DNA from: Gammaproteobacteria bacterium
Lineage (GTDB): Bacteria > Pseudomonadota > Gammaproteobacteria > Steroidobacterales > GCA-2729495
Direction of reading: 5' to 3'
Length of the DNA: 64,000 nucleotides
Assembly: GCA_021773815.1 (NCBI GenBank)
Contig: JAJFJS010000061.1
Coordinates: forward strand, 1-64,000
In this document: positions 1 to 7,971 of the stretch, one piece after another
Position numbering within the stretch: the first letter of the stretch is position 1
How the letters are laid out: each line of letters opens with the position of its first letter
Notes under the pieces: generated by a model
The model's input: only the letters and a program-made list of their open reading frames with translations
Database searches by the model: none
Told to the model about the DNA's origin: nothing
Made by a program: the position numbers and the translations under genes

Positions 1-2046
1 CGATACGTAGGCATCGCCGTTTTGCCCGAACAGATTGAGCGGGAAGTTATAGCTCAGCGTGCCGGCGGCCTGGAACTCCGGTACCGACGGCAGCCGGTTG
101 CCGTCCTGCAATCCGGCGATCACCGCACCGTTGCCGTCGACAACCGTCGTGTCGAATTCCGATTCGAGCACGCTCATGGCAAACGACAACTCGAGGCCCT
201 CGATCGGCTCGGCCTCCAGTTCCAGTTCGATACCGGCGCTGTGCGCATCGGGCACGTTGAAGGAGATGCGCGATGAACACGATCCGGCGTCCAGCGTCAC
301 CTGCAGATCCTCGATATCGGCATAAAACGCAGCGGCGTTAAACGTGACACCGCCGACCCTGGCCTTGATGCCGGTTTCATAGTTCCACAGGGTCTCGTCG
401 TCATAGCTCTGGAAGCCGCCGAAGATGGCGACATCGGCGGGCGAACACAGCGGCACGTTCAGCGGATCGTTGACGCCGCCGAGCCGGAAGCCCTGTGAAG
501 CCTGCGCGTTGAGGACGATGTCTTCATTCACGTCATAACTGATCATCAGCCTGGGCGTGAACCCGTCCGATGACGTCGAATCGATCTGATCGTCACTGTT
601 CGCGAACAGGCCGCCGGTTTTAAAACCGCGGTCCTCGTCGAAGTCGTAGTAGCGGCCCCCGGCCGTGACCTGCAGATCATCAGTGACGTCGTAGGACACC
701 TCACCGAACACCGCGAACTGCTCGATGTTGTACGGCAGGTCCGAGTTATACGGGGAATCCGCCGGCGCGAAGCCGCCGTTGGATGCCCCGGCCGCGGTAC
801 CGGCGCCAAGCTCCAGGTCGGTGGCCACATCGTAACCCGGCGTCGGCAGACGCTGGCGATAGAACCGATCGGTGTCGGAGTAGAAGGCACCGACCAGCCA
901 CTGCAGGCGCCCGTCCGTGTTGGAACTCAGCCGGATTTCCTGCGTGAACTGCTCGACCTCGGTCGTATCGCGGAGGTTCGACGGCAACAGAGTATCGGCC
1001 GGCGCAAAGCCGAGATCGATGGACACGCTGCCGGAGAGCGCGCTGGCGTCGCGGCTCACGAGAATATCGCGGTCGGTGTAGCTGCTGACCGAGGTCACGT
1101 CGAACCCGTCAAAGCTGAATTCCAGGTTCAAATCCGCGATCAAGATCTCGTCCGAGAATTCTTCCGGAAGCAGCAGATACTGCTCGCGCTCATCGAGCTG
1201 AATGGCCGGCCGGGTCGTCGTGTACGGGTTCGCAAAGAGATTAAACACCTCCTGACGATTGAAGCCGCCGGTCTCGATCTCCTGGTAGATCACCCGCGGC
1301 GTGATCGTGATGTTGTCCGTCGGCATGAACGTCAGCGCGACACGGACGCCACTACGGTTACCGTCGTTGACGTCATCGCTGCGGGTACCGCCCTCACCGA
1401 GCGCATCGATGAATCCCGCGTACTCCGTGTGATAACCGACCAGGCGCAGTGCCGCCTTGCCGTCTGCCAGCGGAATATTGACGCTGCCCTTGAGATGGCC
1501 GCCGAAGTCGCCGTCCGTGACCGTGTTCAGGTCCGCCTCGACGAGCCCGGAGAAAGCTTCCGGATCCGGTTGGTTGGTAATGTAGCGAATCGTGCCGCCG
1601 ACGGAGCCGGACCCGAACAGTGTGCCCTGCGGACCGCGCAGAGTCTCGACACGGTTCAAATCGAACAGGTCCAGATCGGGCGTAAACAGCGATAACGAAA
1701 TGACCGATTCATCCAGGTAAATGCCGACCTGCTCCTTGACGCCCGGCTGATCGCGAACGATCTGGCCGGCCGAGACGCCGCGCACGGCCACCTGGCTCTG
1801 CCCGGGCCCGAGGTTCTGAATCGACAGGCCGGCCACATTTCGGGATAACTCCTCAAGGCTGCCGGCGCCGGCTCGCTGGATGTCTTCCTGCGTCTGCGCA
1901 TTGATCGAGAACGGCACATCCTGAATGAGTTGTTCCCGCTTCGTTGCAGTCACGATCAATTCTTCTTTCGGTGCGGCGACAGCATTGCCGACCAAAGCCG
2001 CGGCGCACAACAAGCAGAACCCAGACGTAGTGTTGTAAATTCGCAT
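1..2046 (-). CDS. TonB-dependent outer membrane receptor (3' end outside window)
   Basis: Reading leftward from the ATG at 2046 gives 682 codons without a stop to the window edge. A signal peptide of about 25 residues (hydrophobic core followed by AVAA) precedes a TonB-box-like stretch, EELIVTATKR, at residues 28-37. A plug domain follows, with VAVRG and an ETLRGPQGTLFG segment, and then a long beta-barrel region rich in aromatic and charged residues. This order is typical of IroN/BtuB/FecA-type receptors of about 750-800 residues, so roughly the last 70-120 residues are missing. The substrate (siderophore, carbohydrate or other) cannot be told. It lies outside the pigment cluster and is separated from it by a repeat element. 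Confidence 0.93.
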   Translation of the reverse strand, partial: MRIYNTTSGFCLLCAAALVGNAVAAPKEELIVTATKREQLIQDVPFSINAQTQEDIQRAGAGSLEELSRNVAGLSIQNLGPGQSQVAVRGVSAGQIVRDQPGVKEQVGIYLDESVISLSLFTPDLDLFDLNRVETLRGPQGTLFGSGSVGGTIRYITNQPDPEAFSGLVEADLNTVTDGDFGGHLKGSVNIPLADGKAALRLVGYHTEYAGFIDALGEGGTRSDDVNDGNRSGVRVALTFMPTDNITITPRVIYQEIETGGFNRQEVFNLFANPYTTTRPAIQLDEREQYLLLPEEFSDEILIADLNLEFSFDGFDVTSVSSYTDRDILVSRDASALSGSVSIDLGFAPADTLLPSNLRDTTEVEQFTQEIRLSSNTDGRLQWLVGAFYSDTDRFYRQRLPTPGYDVATDLELGAGTAAGASNGGFAPADSPYNSDLPYNIEQFAVFGEVSYDVTDDLQVTAGGRYYDFDEDRGFKTGGLFANSDDQIDSTSSDGFTPRLMISYDVNEDIVLNAQASQGFRLGGVNDPLNVPLCSPADVAIFGGFQSYDDETLWNYETGIKARVGGVTFNAAAFYADIEDLQVTLDAGSCSSRISFNVPDAHSAGIELELEAEPIEGLELSFAMSVLESEFDTTVVDGNGAVIAGLQDGNRLPSVPEFQAAGTLSYNFPLNLFGQNGDAYVS

Positions 2047-2412
2047 AACGTACCCCCCTTCGGGCAAGCAACAGCAGAGCCATTCTAACTGGATGATCGG
2101 GGAATATGTCACATAAAAGGGAATTTAATAGACATTGTGTTGTTTTTTCACAACAATACGTTGCGCACGACGCGGCGCCATCGGTCGCCGACATTCCGCC
2201 CGGTTCCGGAATTTGAGGGGACAGATTTCTTTCTTCGAAATTGGTGTCAGACACCAATTCTCTGCCTGTTCCTGCCACTTGAGCGATATCAGGTTTGAGG
2301 GTTGGTATATGATGCCAATTGGTGTCTGACACCAATTTTCGATACCAGTTTCCGACACCAATTTCGGTTTGCCTCAACGCCAATCATCGCCTGCAGCCAT
2401 CGACCTGAGTAA
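2047..2412. other. Intergenic region with receptor leader and repeat element
   Basis: This gap lies between the receptor start (2046) and the 3' end of the leftward pigment operon (2413). The first 170 bases are AT-richer than the surroundings and presumably hold the receptor promoter, though no clear -35/-10 pair was recognised. A short segment, GGGGACAGATTTCTTTC near 2218-2234, resembles a repeat often seen beside palindromic REP-type elements; this is from memory and unverified. The palindromic repeat itself is listed separately. No convincing gene is present. Confidence 0.6.
2239..2363. repeat. Palindromic repeat element, left copy
   Basis: Two 21-bp palindromes stand at 2239-2259 and 2317-2337. 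Each consists of AATTGGTGTC and its complement GACACCAATT around one central base. A third half-site, CCGACACCAATT, is at 2352-2363. The 99 bases from 2239 to 2337 recur in inverted orientation at 31733-31831 with about four mismatches. The element starts its palindromic part about 75 bases after the last stop codon of the leftward pigment operon, a typical place for REP/BIME-like sequences. There is no transposase gene nearby. Confidence 0.9.
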
Positions 2413-3288
2413 CTACAGGCGACCGACGAAGCGCATCACGTGATAACGGCCGTCGTCTTCGACAACGGTAATCAATTCTTCCCCGGTCGTGCCGGACAGA
2501 TAACGCAGGACAGCGCCGGCCGTCCGCGAGCGGTACACACCCAAGGCCGCTTCCAGTCGTTCGAGCATCGGACACGCGGCACGAGCTGGTGGCGACACAT
2601 CGTCAGCGAACCAGATGCGGGCATCCGGTGACGCATCGAAACGGGCAAACCATGCTGACAGCGCGGCGACATCCGCCAGCGTGTCGACAGCGGCGAGCGT
2701 TGCCGACGGCACGCTCGCACCCGCCGGTCGCAACAGCAGCCAGTGACTGCCCTCGGCCAGCGGCACGTCGGCGCCGACCCCCAGTCGTCGTGCATGTTCG
2801 TCCAGCGGCAGCGATGCCTCATCGACGACGCCGACCAGCGCCTGCCCGATATCGCCACGCACGAGATCGAGCGTCGCCAGTTGCAGCGCCGCTTCGAGCG
2901 GCGCGGCGTCGCGGCTGACGAACTGGTTGCGCGCCGTCAAACCGAGGTTGCGCGCCACGTAGTAGCCCGCCGAATTGCTCAGCGTATTGATGAACGTCAG
3001 CGGCTTGGGCACGCGGCGGTCGATGAACATCTGGCGCTGCACGTTGACGGTATTGGCAATCGAGCCAAAACCCGAACTGATGTACAGGCCGGTATCGGCA
3101 GGCAACCGACCATCGCGCACGCAATGACCCGAGCCGAGCAGCGCGAGCTGCGTGAACCGGTCGATGCGCCGGAAGCGCTCACGGCAAACCGCGGCCAGCA
3201 GCGGCCGGAGGTCTTTGACTTCATGCAGTTGATCTGCGGCGCCCAGGTCCGCGTAGTACTCACCCGCCGCTGCAACTTCAATCCGCAC
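2413..3288 (-). CDS. Ketosynthase-like protein, probable chain-length factor
   Basis: This 291-residue protein looks like the N-terminal half of a beta-ketoacyl synthase. It has a YISSGFGS segment near residue 70 and TLSNSAGYYVARNLGL near 103-118, but where an active ketosynthase has the nucleophilic cysteine (TACSS) it reads FVSRDAAP, with no Cys. It also lacks the two HGT/GHT histidine motifs of full enzymes. It overlaps the 3' end of the complete ketosynthase at 3278-4456 by 11 bases. By analogy with aryl polyene and type II PKS systems, it would pair with that enzyme as a non-catalytic chain-length factor. A degenerate ketosynthase with another role is possible. Confidence 0.75.
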   Translation of the reverse strand: MRIEVAAAGEYYADLGAADQLHEVKDLRPLLAAVCRERFRRIDRFTQLALLGSGHCVRDGRLPADTGLYISSGFGSIANTVNVQRQMFIDRRVPKPLTFINTLSNSAGYYVARNLGLTARNQFVSRDAAPLEAALQLATLDLVRGDIGQALVGVVDEASLPLDEHARRLGVGADVPLAEGSHWLLLRPAGASVPSATLAAVDTLADVAALSAWFARFDASPDARIWFADDVSPPARAACPMLERLEAALGVYRSRTAGAVLRYLSGTTGEELITVVEDDGRYHVMRFVGRL

Positions 3289-4456
3289 GGCGCACGGTCT
3301 CCAGTATCACCGACGCGTTATTGCCGCCGAAGCCGAAAAAATTAAGCATGTAATACCCGGCCCCGGCGGGTCGGGCGCTGACCTGGGGCCGAACACCGAG
3401 TCGATCATCGTATTCGGCGAAGCCCGCGGTGGGCGGCAGCACGCCGGCCCGCAACGCGGCGACGATGAATGCGGTCTCGGTCGCTCCGCAGGCGCCCAGC
3501 GTATGGCCGATGCTCGATTTCAATGCGACGAACGGCGGCATGTCGGCAAAAACCTGACGCATCCCTGCCGCCTCCGCATCGTCGTTCATCGGACTCGCCG
3601 TGCCGTGCGCCTTGATCGCGGCAATGGCGTCGACCTCGATTCCGGCACTGGTTAGTGCCTCGCGCATGACGGCGGCGATGCGCGACCCGTCCGGATTCGA
3701 GGTCGAGATGCTGAACGTGTCGCAACCGCTCGCCCCGCCGGCAACGAACACGCCACCGACATCGGCCGAAGCCGCACGCAACACGATCGCGCCGCAGCCT
3801 TCGCCGAGCACCAGTCCGTTGCGGCGCCGATCGAAAGGACGCATGCAGTCATCGGCCAGCAGTTGCATGCCGCAGAACCCGGCGAGTGTCGTGAGATTGC
3901 CCAGTTCGACGCCGACCACCAGCGCCCGATCACAGCGGCCCGCCTCGATCGCTGCCGCCGCAACGAGCAATGCGTTGGCGCTCGATGTACACGCAGTGTT
4001 GAACAGGAAATCTGCGCCGGCCAGTCCGTGCTCGTGACGCAGGTAGCGGCTGACCTGCCCGAAGCCGGCCAGCGGCACGGCCAGCGCATCGGCATCGCCG
4101 GCGGCCAGCGCATCGGCAAACAGCGCCTCGGATTGACCGATCGCATAGGAAGACGACCCTATATAGACCGGCATCGACCGTCGGTCCGCCGCTTCGACGC
4201 CGGCCTCCGACAACGCGTGTTCGACGGCCAGACCGACGGACGCAAACGTCGCATCCTCGCGCGCGCCGGCAGCGTCGCTGCGCCGGATGGGCAGATAAGG
4301 CACATCGATCGGTTCGTCGAAGATGTCGAGCGTCCGGCAACGGTATGCGGGCGCGCCGCGCATGATGCCAGCCAGGTTGTCGTCCAGCCGGTCGCCCAGC
4401 GACGTCACGAGTCCGAGCCCGCAGATCTCCGCGCGACGCTCGCTGCCGGCCATCAT
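3278..4456 (-). CDS. Beta-ketoacyl-ACP synthase (ketosynthase A)
   Basis: This is a complete 392-residue FabF-type condensing enzyme. The catalytic triad is visible: Cys156 in NTACTSSAN, His284 in KAHGTASPMND, and His318 in SSIGHTLGACG. A glycine-rich FGFGGNNAS end motif is also present. It would catalyse decarboxylative Claisen condensation of malonyl-ACP onto a growing acyl chain. Its start overlaps the stop of the ACP gene (4453-4710) by four bases, and its end overlaps the chain-length-factor-like gene, so the three are translationally coupled. It is one of three full ketosynthases in the cluster. Whether it builds the aryl polyene itself or a second chain is unknown. Confidence 0.92.
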   Translation of the reverse strand: MMAGSERRAEICGLGLVTSLGDRLDDNLAGIMRGAPAYRCRTLDIFDEPIDVPYLPIRRSDAAGAREDATFASVGLAVEHALSEAGVEAADRRSMPVYIGSSSYAIGQSEALFADALAAGDADALAVPLAGFGQVSRYLRHEHGLAGADFLFNTACTSSANALLVAAAAIEAGRCDRALVVGVELGNLTTLAGFCGMQLLADDCMRPFDRRRNGLVLGEGCGAIVLRAASADVGGVFVAGGASGCDTFSISTSNPDGSRIAAVMREALTSAGIEVDAIAAIKAHGTASPMNDDAEAAGMRQVFADMPPFVALKSSIGHTLGACGATETAFIVAALRAGVLPPTAGFAEYDDRLGVRPQVSARPAGAGYYMLNFFGFGGNNASVILETVRRAD

Positions 4457-4710
4457 TCGGCCGTGATAAACGCGGCGAGATGATTGATCGATGTCAGCGC
4501 GGCACGGGTTTCGTTGCCGCTGTCAATGTGCCGGCCGTAGCGATCCTTGACCGCGAGCGAGATCGTCAGTGCGTCCAGAGAATCGAGCCCCAATCGGCAA
4601 TCGCTGCCGATCAGCTGTTCGTCGTCGAGGATCTCATCGGCGCCGATATCCATGTCGCATTCCTCGACGACCAGCGTCTTGAGTTCCCGTTTTAACGCTT
4701 CGATATCCAT
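4453..4710 (-). CDS. Acyl carrier protein (ACP 1)
   Basis: The 85-residue acidic protein carries the phosphopantetheine attachment motif GLDSLDAL with Ser44. This is the standard position for a discrete type II ACP. It would carry intermediates for the adjoining ketosynthase A and would need the phosphopantetheinyl transferase encoded at 22937-23602 or a housekeeping one. It is one of three ACP genes in the cluster, the other two being at 9471 and 24874. It sits six bases after the ABC permease gene and overlaps ketosynthase A by four bases, within one leftward operon. Confidence 0.93.
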   Translation of the reverse strand: MDIEALKRELKTLVVEECDMDIGADEILDDEQLIGSDCRLGLDSLDALTISLAVKDRYGRHIDSGNETRAALTSINHLAAFITAE

Positions 4711-4716
4711 GGCCGA

Positions 4717-5898
4717 TCAGTACCCGGCTCTGCGCCGCGAAATCACCAGCGCCAGAACCAGCATCAGACAGGAGAACCCGACGAGTCCCCCGCTCTCGGT
4801 CAGAATATCGCGCACCGAACCGCCGCGCAGAAACAGGTCGAGGTAACCCTCGAGACCCCAGGTCATCGGCGATACCCACGAAAAATCCTGCATCATCTGC
4901 GGCATCAAAAAACGCGGCACCATGACGCCGCCGATGGCCGCCATGATAATCGTCGCGACGCCGGTCAGGATCGTCGCCTGCTCATTCGTGCGCACCAGTT
5001 GCGCGATGAACAGGCCGAAAGACACCGCGGCGAGACTGGCCGCCGCGGACATCATCACGAGCCCGCCCCATGAATCACCGAGGACGAGGCGGTCGCCTCC
5101 CAGCGCCGGCACGAGGTAGACACCGACAATCAGCATCAGGACAACCTGGCACAGGTTGATGGCGAAGTACGGCAGCAACTTGCCCAGCAATAATTGCGAA
5201 GCCGGGAAAGACATGGTTTGCAGCCGCGCGAGCGTGCCGTTGTCACGCTCGGAAATCAGCGTGGTCGACAGCGGCACCGACACGAAGAACATCGCAAACA
5301 TCAGCCAGGCCGGTACGTTCTGCTGCACCGACGTGGGAATCTGCCGGCCGGCATCACCCTCGAAAAGAAAGTCGGCCTCGAGCAGACCGGCCAGCGTCTC
5401 CTGATCGACGGCCAGACCACCTTCCTCGAGAAAGGGCCCGAGACCCTCATCGAGATACAGGCCGATCAGCACCTGCCGCACGCGCGCCTCGAACAACATC
5501 GCGATCGGCAGCTCGATCCCCGGCGCGACCTCGAGGCGAACCGCCCGTTCCGCATCCGCGAGTTTCACATCGAAGTCAGGATCGACGATCAACAGAAACT
5601 TGACGCGATCCTGCCCGACCGCCTCACGCATCTGCTCGAGCGTGGCATCACTCTGTTTGCGCTCGAAGGCGCCAGGCTCATCCATGCGTCGCGCCAGTTC
5701 GGTGCTGCTCGCCGAGCCGGCCTGATCGACGAGGAAATATTCGATTCGTACCTGCCGGTGCGACTCGAAGCCGGACTGCAGCGCGAGCGACATGATCAGG
5801 ATAAACAGCGTCGGCATCAAAAACAGCAGCAACAGCGCATGCCGGTCGCGCATGACGAGTCGAAATTCCTTCTTGGCGAAATACCAGAATCTCGGCAT
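4717..5898 (-). CDS. ABC-2 type transporter permease
   Basis: This 393-residue inner membrane protein has the ABC-2 layout. One transmembrane helix lies near residues 22-42 (LLLLFLMPTLFILIMSLA), followed by a large extracytoplasmic domain to about residue 210 and then about five C-terminal helices. It follows the ATPase gene at one base's distance and precedes the ACP gene. With the ATPase it should form an exporter for a hydrophobic or lipid-like product of this cluster. The classic aryl polyene export route (MMPL plus LolA) is also encoded here, so this pair is an additional system. The substrate is an inference from context. Confidence 0.9.
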   Translation of the reverse strand: MPRFWYFAKKEFRLVMRDRHALLLLFLMPTLFILIMSLALQSGFESHRQVRIEYFLVDQAGSASSTELARRMDEPGAFERKQSDATLEQMREAVGQDRVKFLLIVDPDFDVKLADAERAVRLEVAPGIELPIAMLFEARVRQVLIGLYLDEGLGPFLEEGGLAVDQETLAGLLEADFLFEGDAGRQIPTSVQQNVPAWLMFAMFFVSVPLSTTLISERDNGTLARLQTMSFPASQLLLGKLLPYFAINLCQVVLMLIVGVYLVPALGGDRLVLGDSWGGLVMMSAAASLAAVSFGLFIAQLVRTNEQATILTGVATIIMAAIGGVMVPRFLMPQMMQDFSWVSPMTWGLEGYLDLFLRGGSVRDILTESGGLVGFSCLMLVLALVISRRRAGY

Positions 5899-5899
5899 G

Positions 5900-6823
5900 T
5901 CAGTCCCGCAGGGAATGGTTGGTGAAGTTCAGGAAGAGCTCTTCGAGGTTGCGCGTCCCGTACTGAATGCGGCTGATTTGCACACGCTGCCGATCCAGCG
6001 CCTGCAGAACACCGAGGATGCCGACGGCGGCGTTGATCTCGATGCTCAGGCAGTGTGGCTGTTCTGCGAACCGCAGCGTCCTCTCCAGTCCGTCGCGTTG
6101 TTCCTGCGTCAATGCTGCACGAATATCGACGATCAGCCTGCTCTGTTCACCGGCCCGCAACAGCGTTTCGAGCGAACCCTGGACGAGCACCTTGCCCGCA
6201 TCGATGATTGCGATGTCGTCGCACAGGCTCTCCACTTCCTCCATGTAGTGCGAGGTATAGATGACCGTCGTGCCCGCCCGGTTGATCGCGCGAATTGCCT
6301 CGAGGATAAAACGCCGCGAATGCGGATCGATGCCGACTGTCGGTTCATCGAGCAACAGCAACTGCGGCCGGTTCAGCAGGCCGATCGCCATATTCAGGCG
6401 TCGCTTCAGGCCGCCCGATAACCGGTCCACACGCTCGTCGAGGCGCTCGACGAGCCCGGTGGTCGCCGTGACTTCGGCAACCCGGGCATCGATTTCGGCC
6501 GCATCGAGGCGCTGCATGCGCGCAAAGAAACGCAGGTTCTCACGGACCGACAGTGTCGGGTAAAACGCGTAGTCCTGCGGCACGAGCGCGATCGCCGCCT
6601 GGGCATCGGCGCGCTGTCGCGTCAGGTCTGCGCCGGCAATCCGCACACTGCCGTGCCGGTACGCCAGCAAGCCGCAGAGGATCGACAGCAGAGTCGTCTT
6701 GCCCGCGCCGTTCGGACCGAGCAACCCGAGCAGGCTGCCGCGCGCCACGTTCAGGCGAATACCCGAAAGCGCCGGCGCCGTGGTTCGGGGATAGGAGAAC
6801 GTGAGATTGTCGACGCTGATCAC
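5900..6823 (-). CDS. ABC transporter ATP-binding protein
   Basis: The 307-residue ATPase has Walker A GPNGAGKT at residues 36-43, a Q-loop VPQDY near 81-85, the signature LSGGLKRRL at 135-143, Walker B LLLLDEP at about 155-161 and a switch His in YTSHYMEE. The C-terminal 80 residues form the extension common in ABC-2 multidrug or lipid exporters (CcmA/NodI type). It is the partner of the permease one base downstream. It sits between the chorismatase and the ACP/ketosynthase genes, so it is part of the pigment operon rather than a chance neighbour. Confidence 0.94.
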   Translation of the reverse strand: MISVDNLTFSYPRTTAPALSGIRLNVARGSLLGLLGPNGAGKTTLLSILCGLLAYRHGSVRIAGADLTRQRADAQAAIALVPQDYAFYPTLSVRENLRFFARMQRLDAAEIDARVAEVTATTGLVERLDERVDRLSGGLKRRLNMAIGLLNRPQLLLLDEPTVGIDPHSRRFILEAIRAINRAGTTVIYTSHYMEEVESLCDDIAIIDAGKVLVQGSLETLLRAGEQSRLIVDIRAALTQEQRDGLERTLRFAEQPHCLSIEINAAVGILGVLQALDRQRVQISRIQYGTRNLEELFLNFTNHSLRD

Positions 6824-6862
6824 GGCGGTGTCGGTGGGCTCCGAGGCGGGCGCCGTGCCGGC

Positions 6863-7867
6863 TCAGATACCACCGGCAGCTTCGATCTCGAGCAGCAGTT
6901 CGCGTCGACAGATGTCACCACGCAGGAACACGAGACTCCGGTCTTCGGCGAGCGTGGATCGCAGCGCGGCTTCAATTTCCCCAATCTGTTCGGGACGACG
7001 CACATAGACGCGCAGACTGCCGCTGACAGGCATGCCATCGGCGCCTTCGTCGGCCTGAACCTCCTGCCGGGCCTGCCGGATCAGTTCGTCGAGATTGCGC
7101 AGCGTCTCCGCGGTCTGTTGTACCGGGTCTTCCAGGTGCATGGATTGGTGACCGACGATGCTGGCCGTGCCGGAAATCAGGATCCGGGAACCCCCCGGCG
7201 ATGCGATCACGACGGCACGAGAGAATGATGGACTGCGCGGCCCGTATTCGCGCGGATAACGATAGGCGCTGGTCTGCCGCGGATTTTCCACCATGCGGCA
7301 CCGATCGCGGGTCGCTATCGCCGAAATCGTGAACGGCGTACCGGCATCCGTACCGATGGCGGTGCCGGCCGGCAGCGCCTCACCCTGATAGGCGAATTCA
7401 CCGAACGCCAGGGCCCGGCCGGCCGTGAACTGCCGATACACTTCCCGGTCGCCTTCGCCGTCATTGATGCCGGGGAAATAATTCCAGACCCGGACGAGGT
7501 TCGGATAACCGCGTTCATGCGTCACGCGCAGCAACTCGCGGTAAATCTGCGTCGTCAGGTCGCCGAAATCGGTATGCTCGTCCAGATCGATCGCCACGTG
7601 CGCGGCCAGAAAATCTTCGCACTCGGCGATCCGGAAACTACCGACGGTCGAATGCGTAACGGCGCCACTCGTGAACCAGATTTCGTCCGGCGCCCGCGGC
7701 CCGATCGACTCGATATGAATCTGAAAAACACCGTCATCGCCGACTGATGCCGATTCGGTGTCGAATCTGAAGCGAAAGAATTCCTCGCATTTCACGGGCG
7801 CGGTCGACGGGTCCGTTGCCTGTCGAACATTAAGATCCGATTCCAATGATTTTGCCGTCACTGCCAT
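6863..7867 (-). CDS. xanB2: Chorismatase, XanB2/Hyg5/FkbO family (hydroxybenzoate synthase)
   Basis: The 334-residue protein shows the family's conserved blocks: VRVWNYFPGIN, YRQFTAGRA, ENPRQTSAYRYP, GPRSPSFSRA and ISGTASIVGHQS. Near the C-terminus, Cys320 and Glu327 lie seven residues apart in CRRELLLEIE. That spacing matches the Cys/Glu pair I recall for the 3-hydroxybenzoate-forming member Hyg5. Family members hydrolyse chorismate to 3- and/or 4-hydroxybenzoate or a cyclohexadiene diol. In Xanthomonas, XanB2 supplies hydroxybenzoates for xanthomonadin and ubiquinone. Here it should provide the aryl starter loaded by the AMP-ligase at 9828, and no ammonia lyase of the usual aryl polyene type was seen. 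Product ratio (3- versus 4-HBA) cannot be read from the sequence. Confidence 0.93.
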   Translation of the reverse strand: MAVTAKSLESDLNVRQATDPSTAPVKCEEFFRFRFDTESASVGDDGVFQIHIESIGPRAPDEIWFTSGAVTHSTVGSFRIAECEDFLAAHVAIDLDEHTDFGDLTTQIYRELLRVTHERGYPNLVRVWNYFPGINDGEGDREVYRQFTAGRALAFGEFAYQGEALPAGTAIGTDAGTPFTISAIATRDRCRMVENPRQTSAYRYPREYGPRSPSFSRAVVIASPGGSRILISGTASIVGHQSMHLEDPVQQTAETLRNLDELIRQARQEVQADEGADGMPVSGSLRVYVRRPEQIGEIEAALRSTLAEDRSLVFLRGDICRRELLLEIEAAGGI

Positions 7868-7971
7868 GTCTTATGCGAAGGTCTGTCTATCTATCCGTCC
7901 GGGAGTCCATCGAAGAACTCCCGGGTGGCCAGGTGCGGTCATGAACGCCGTGTATCCGGATCTTTGCATAT

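Noticed and set aside
2239-2363. Repeats here and at 31733 considered as CRISPR
   Set aside because: There are only two or three palindromic units with one shared, near-identical spacer in both loci and no cas genes. This fits a REP-like element, not an array.
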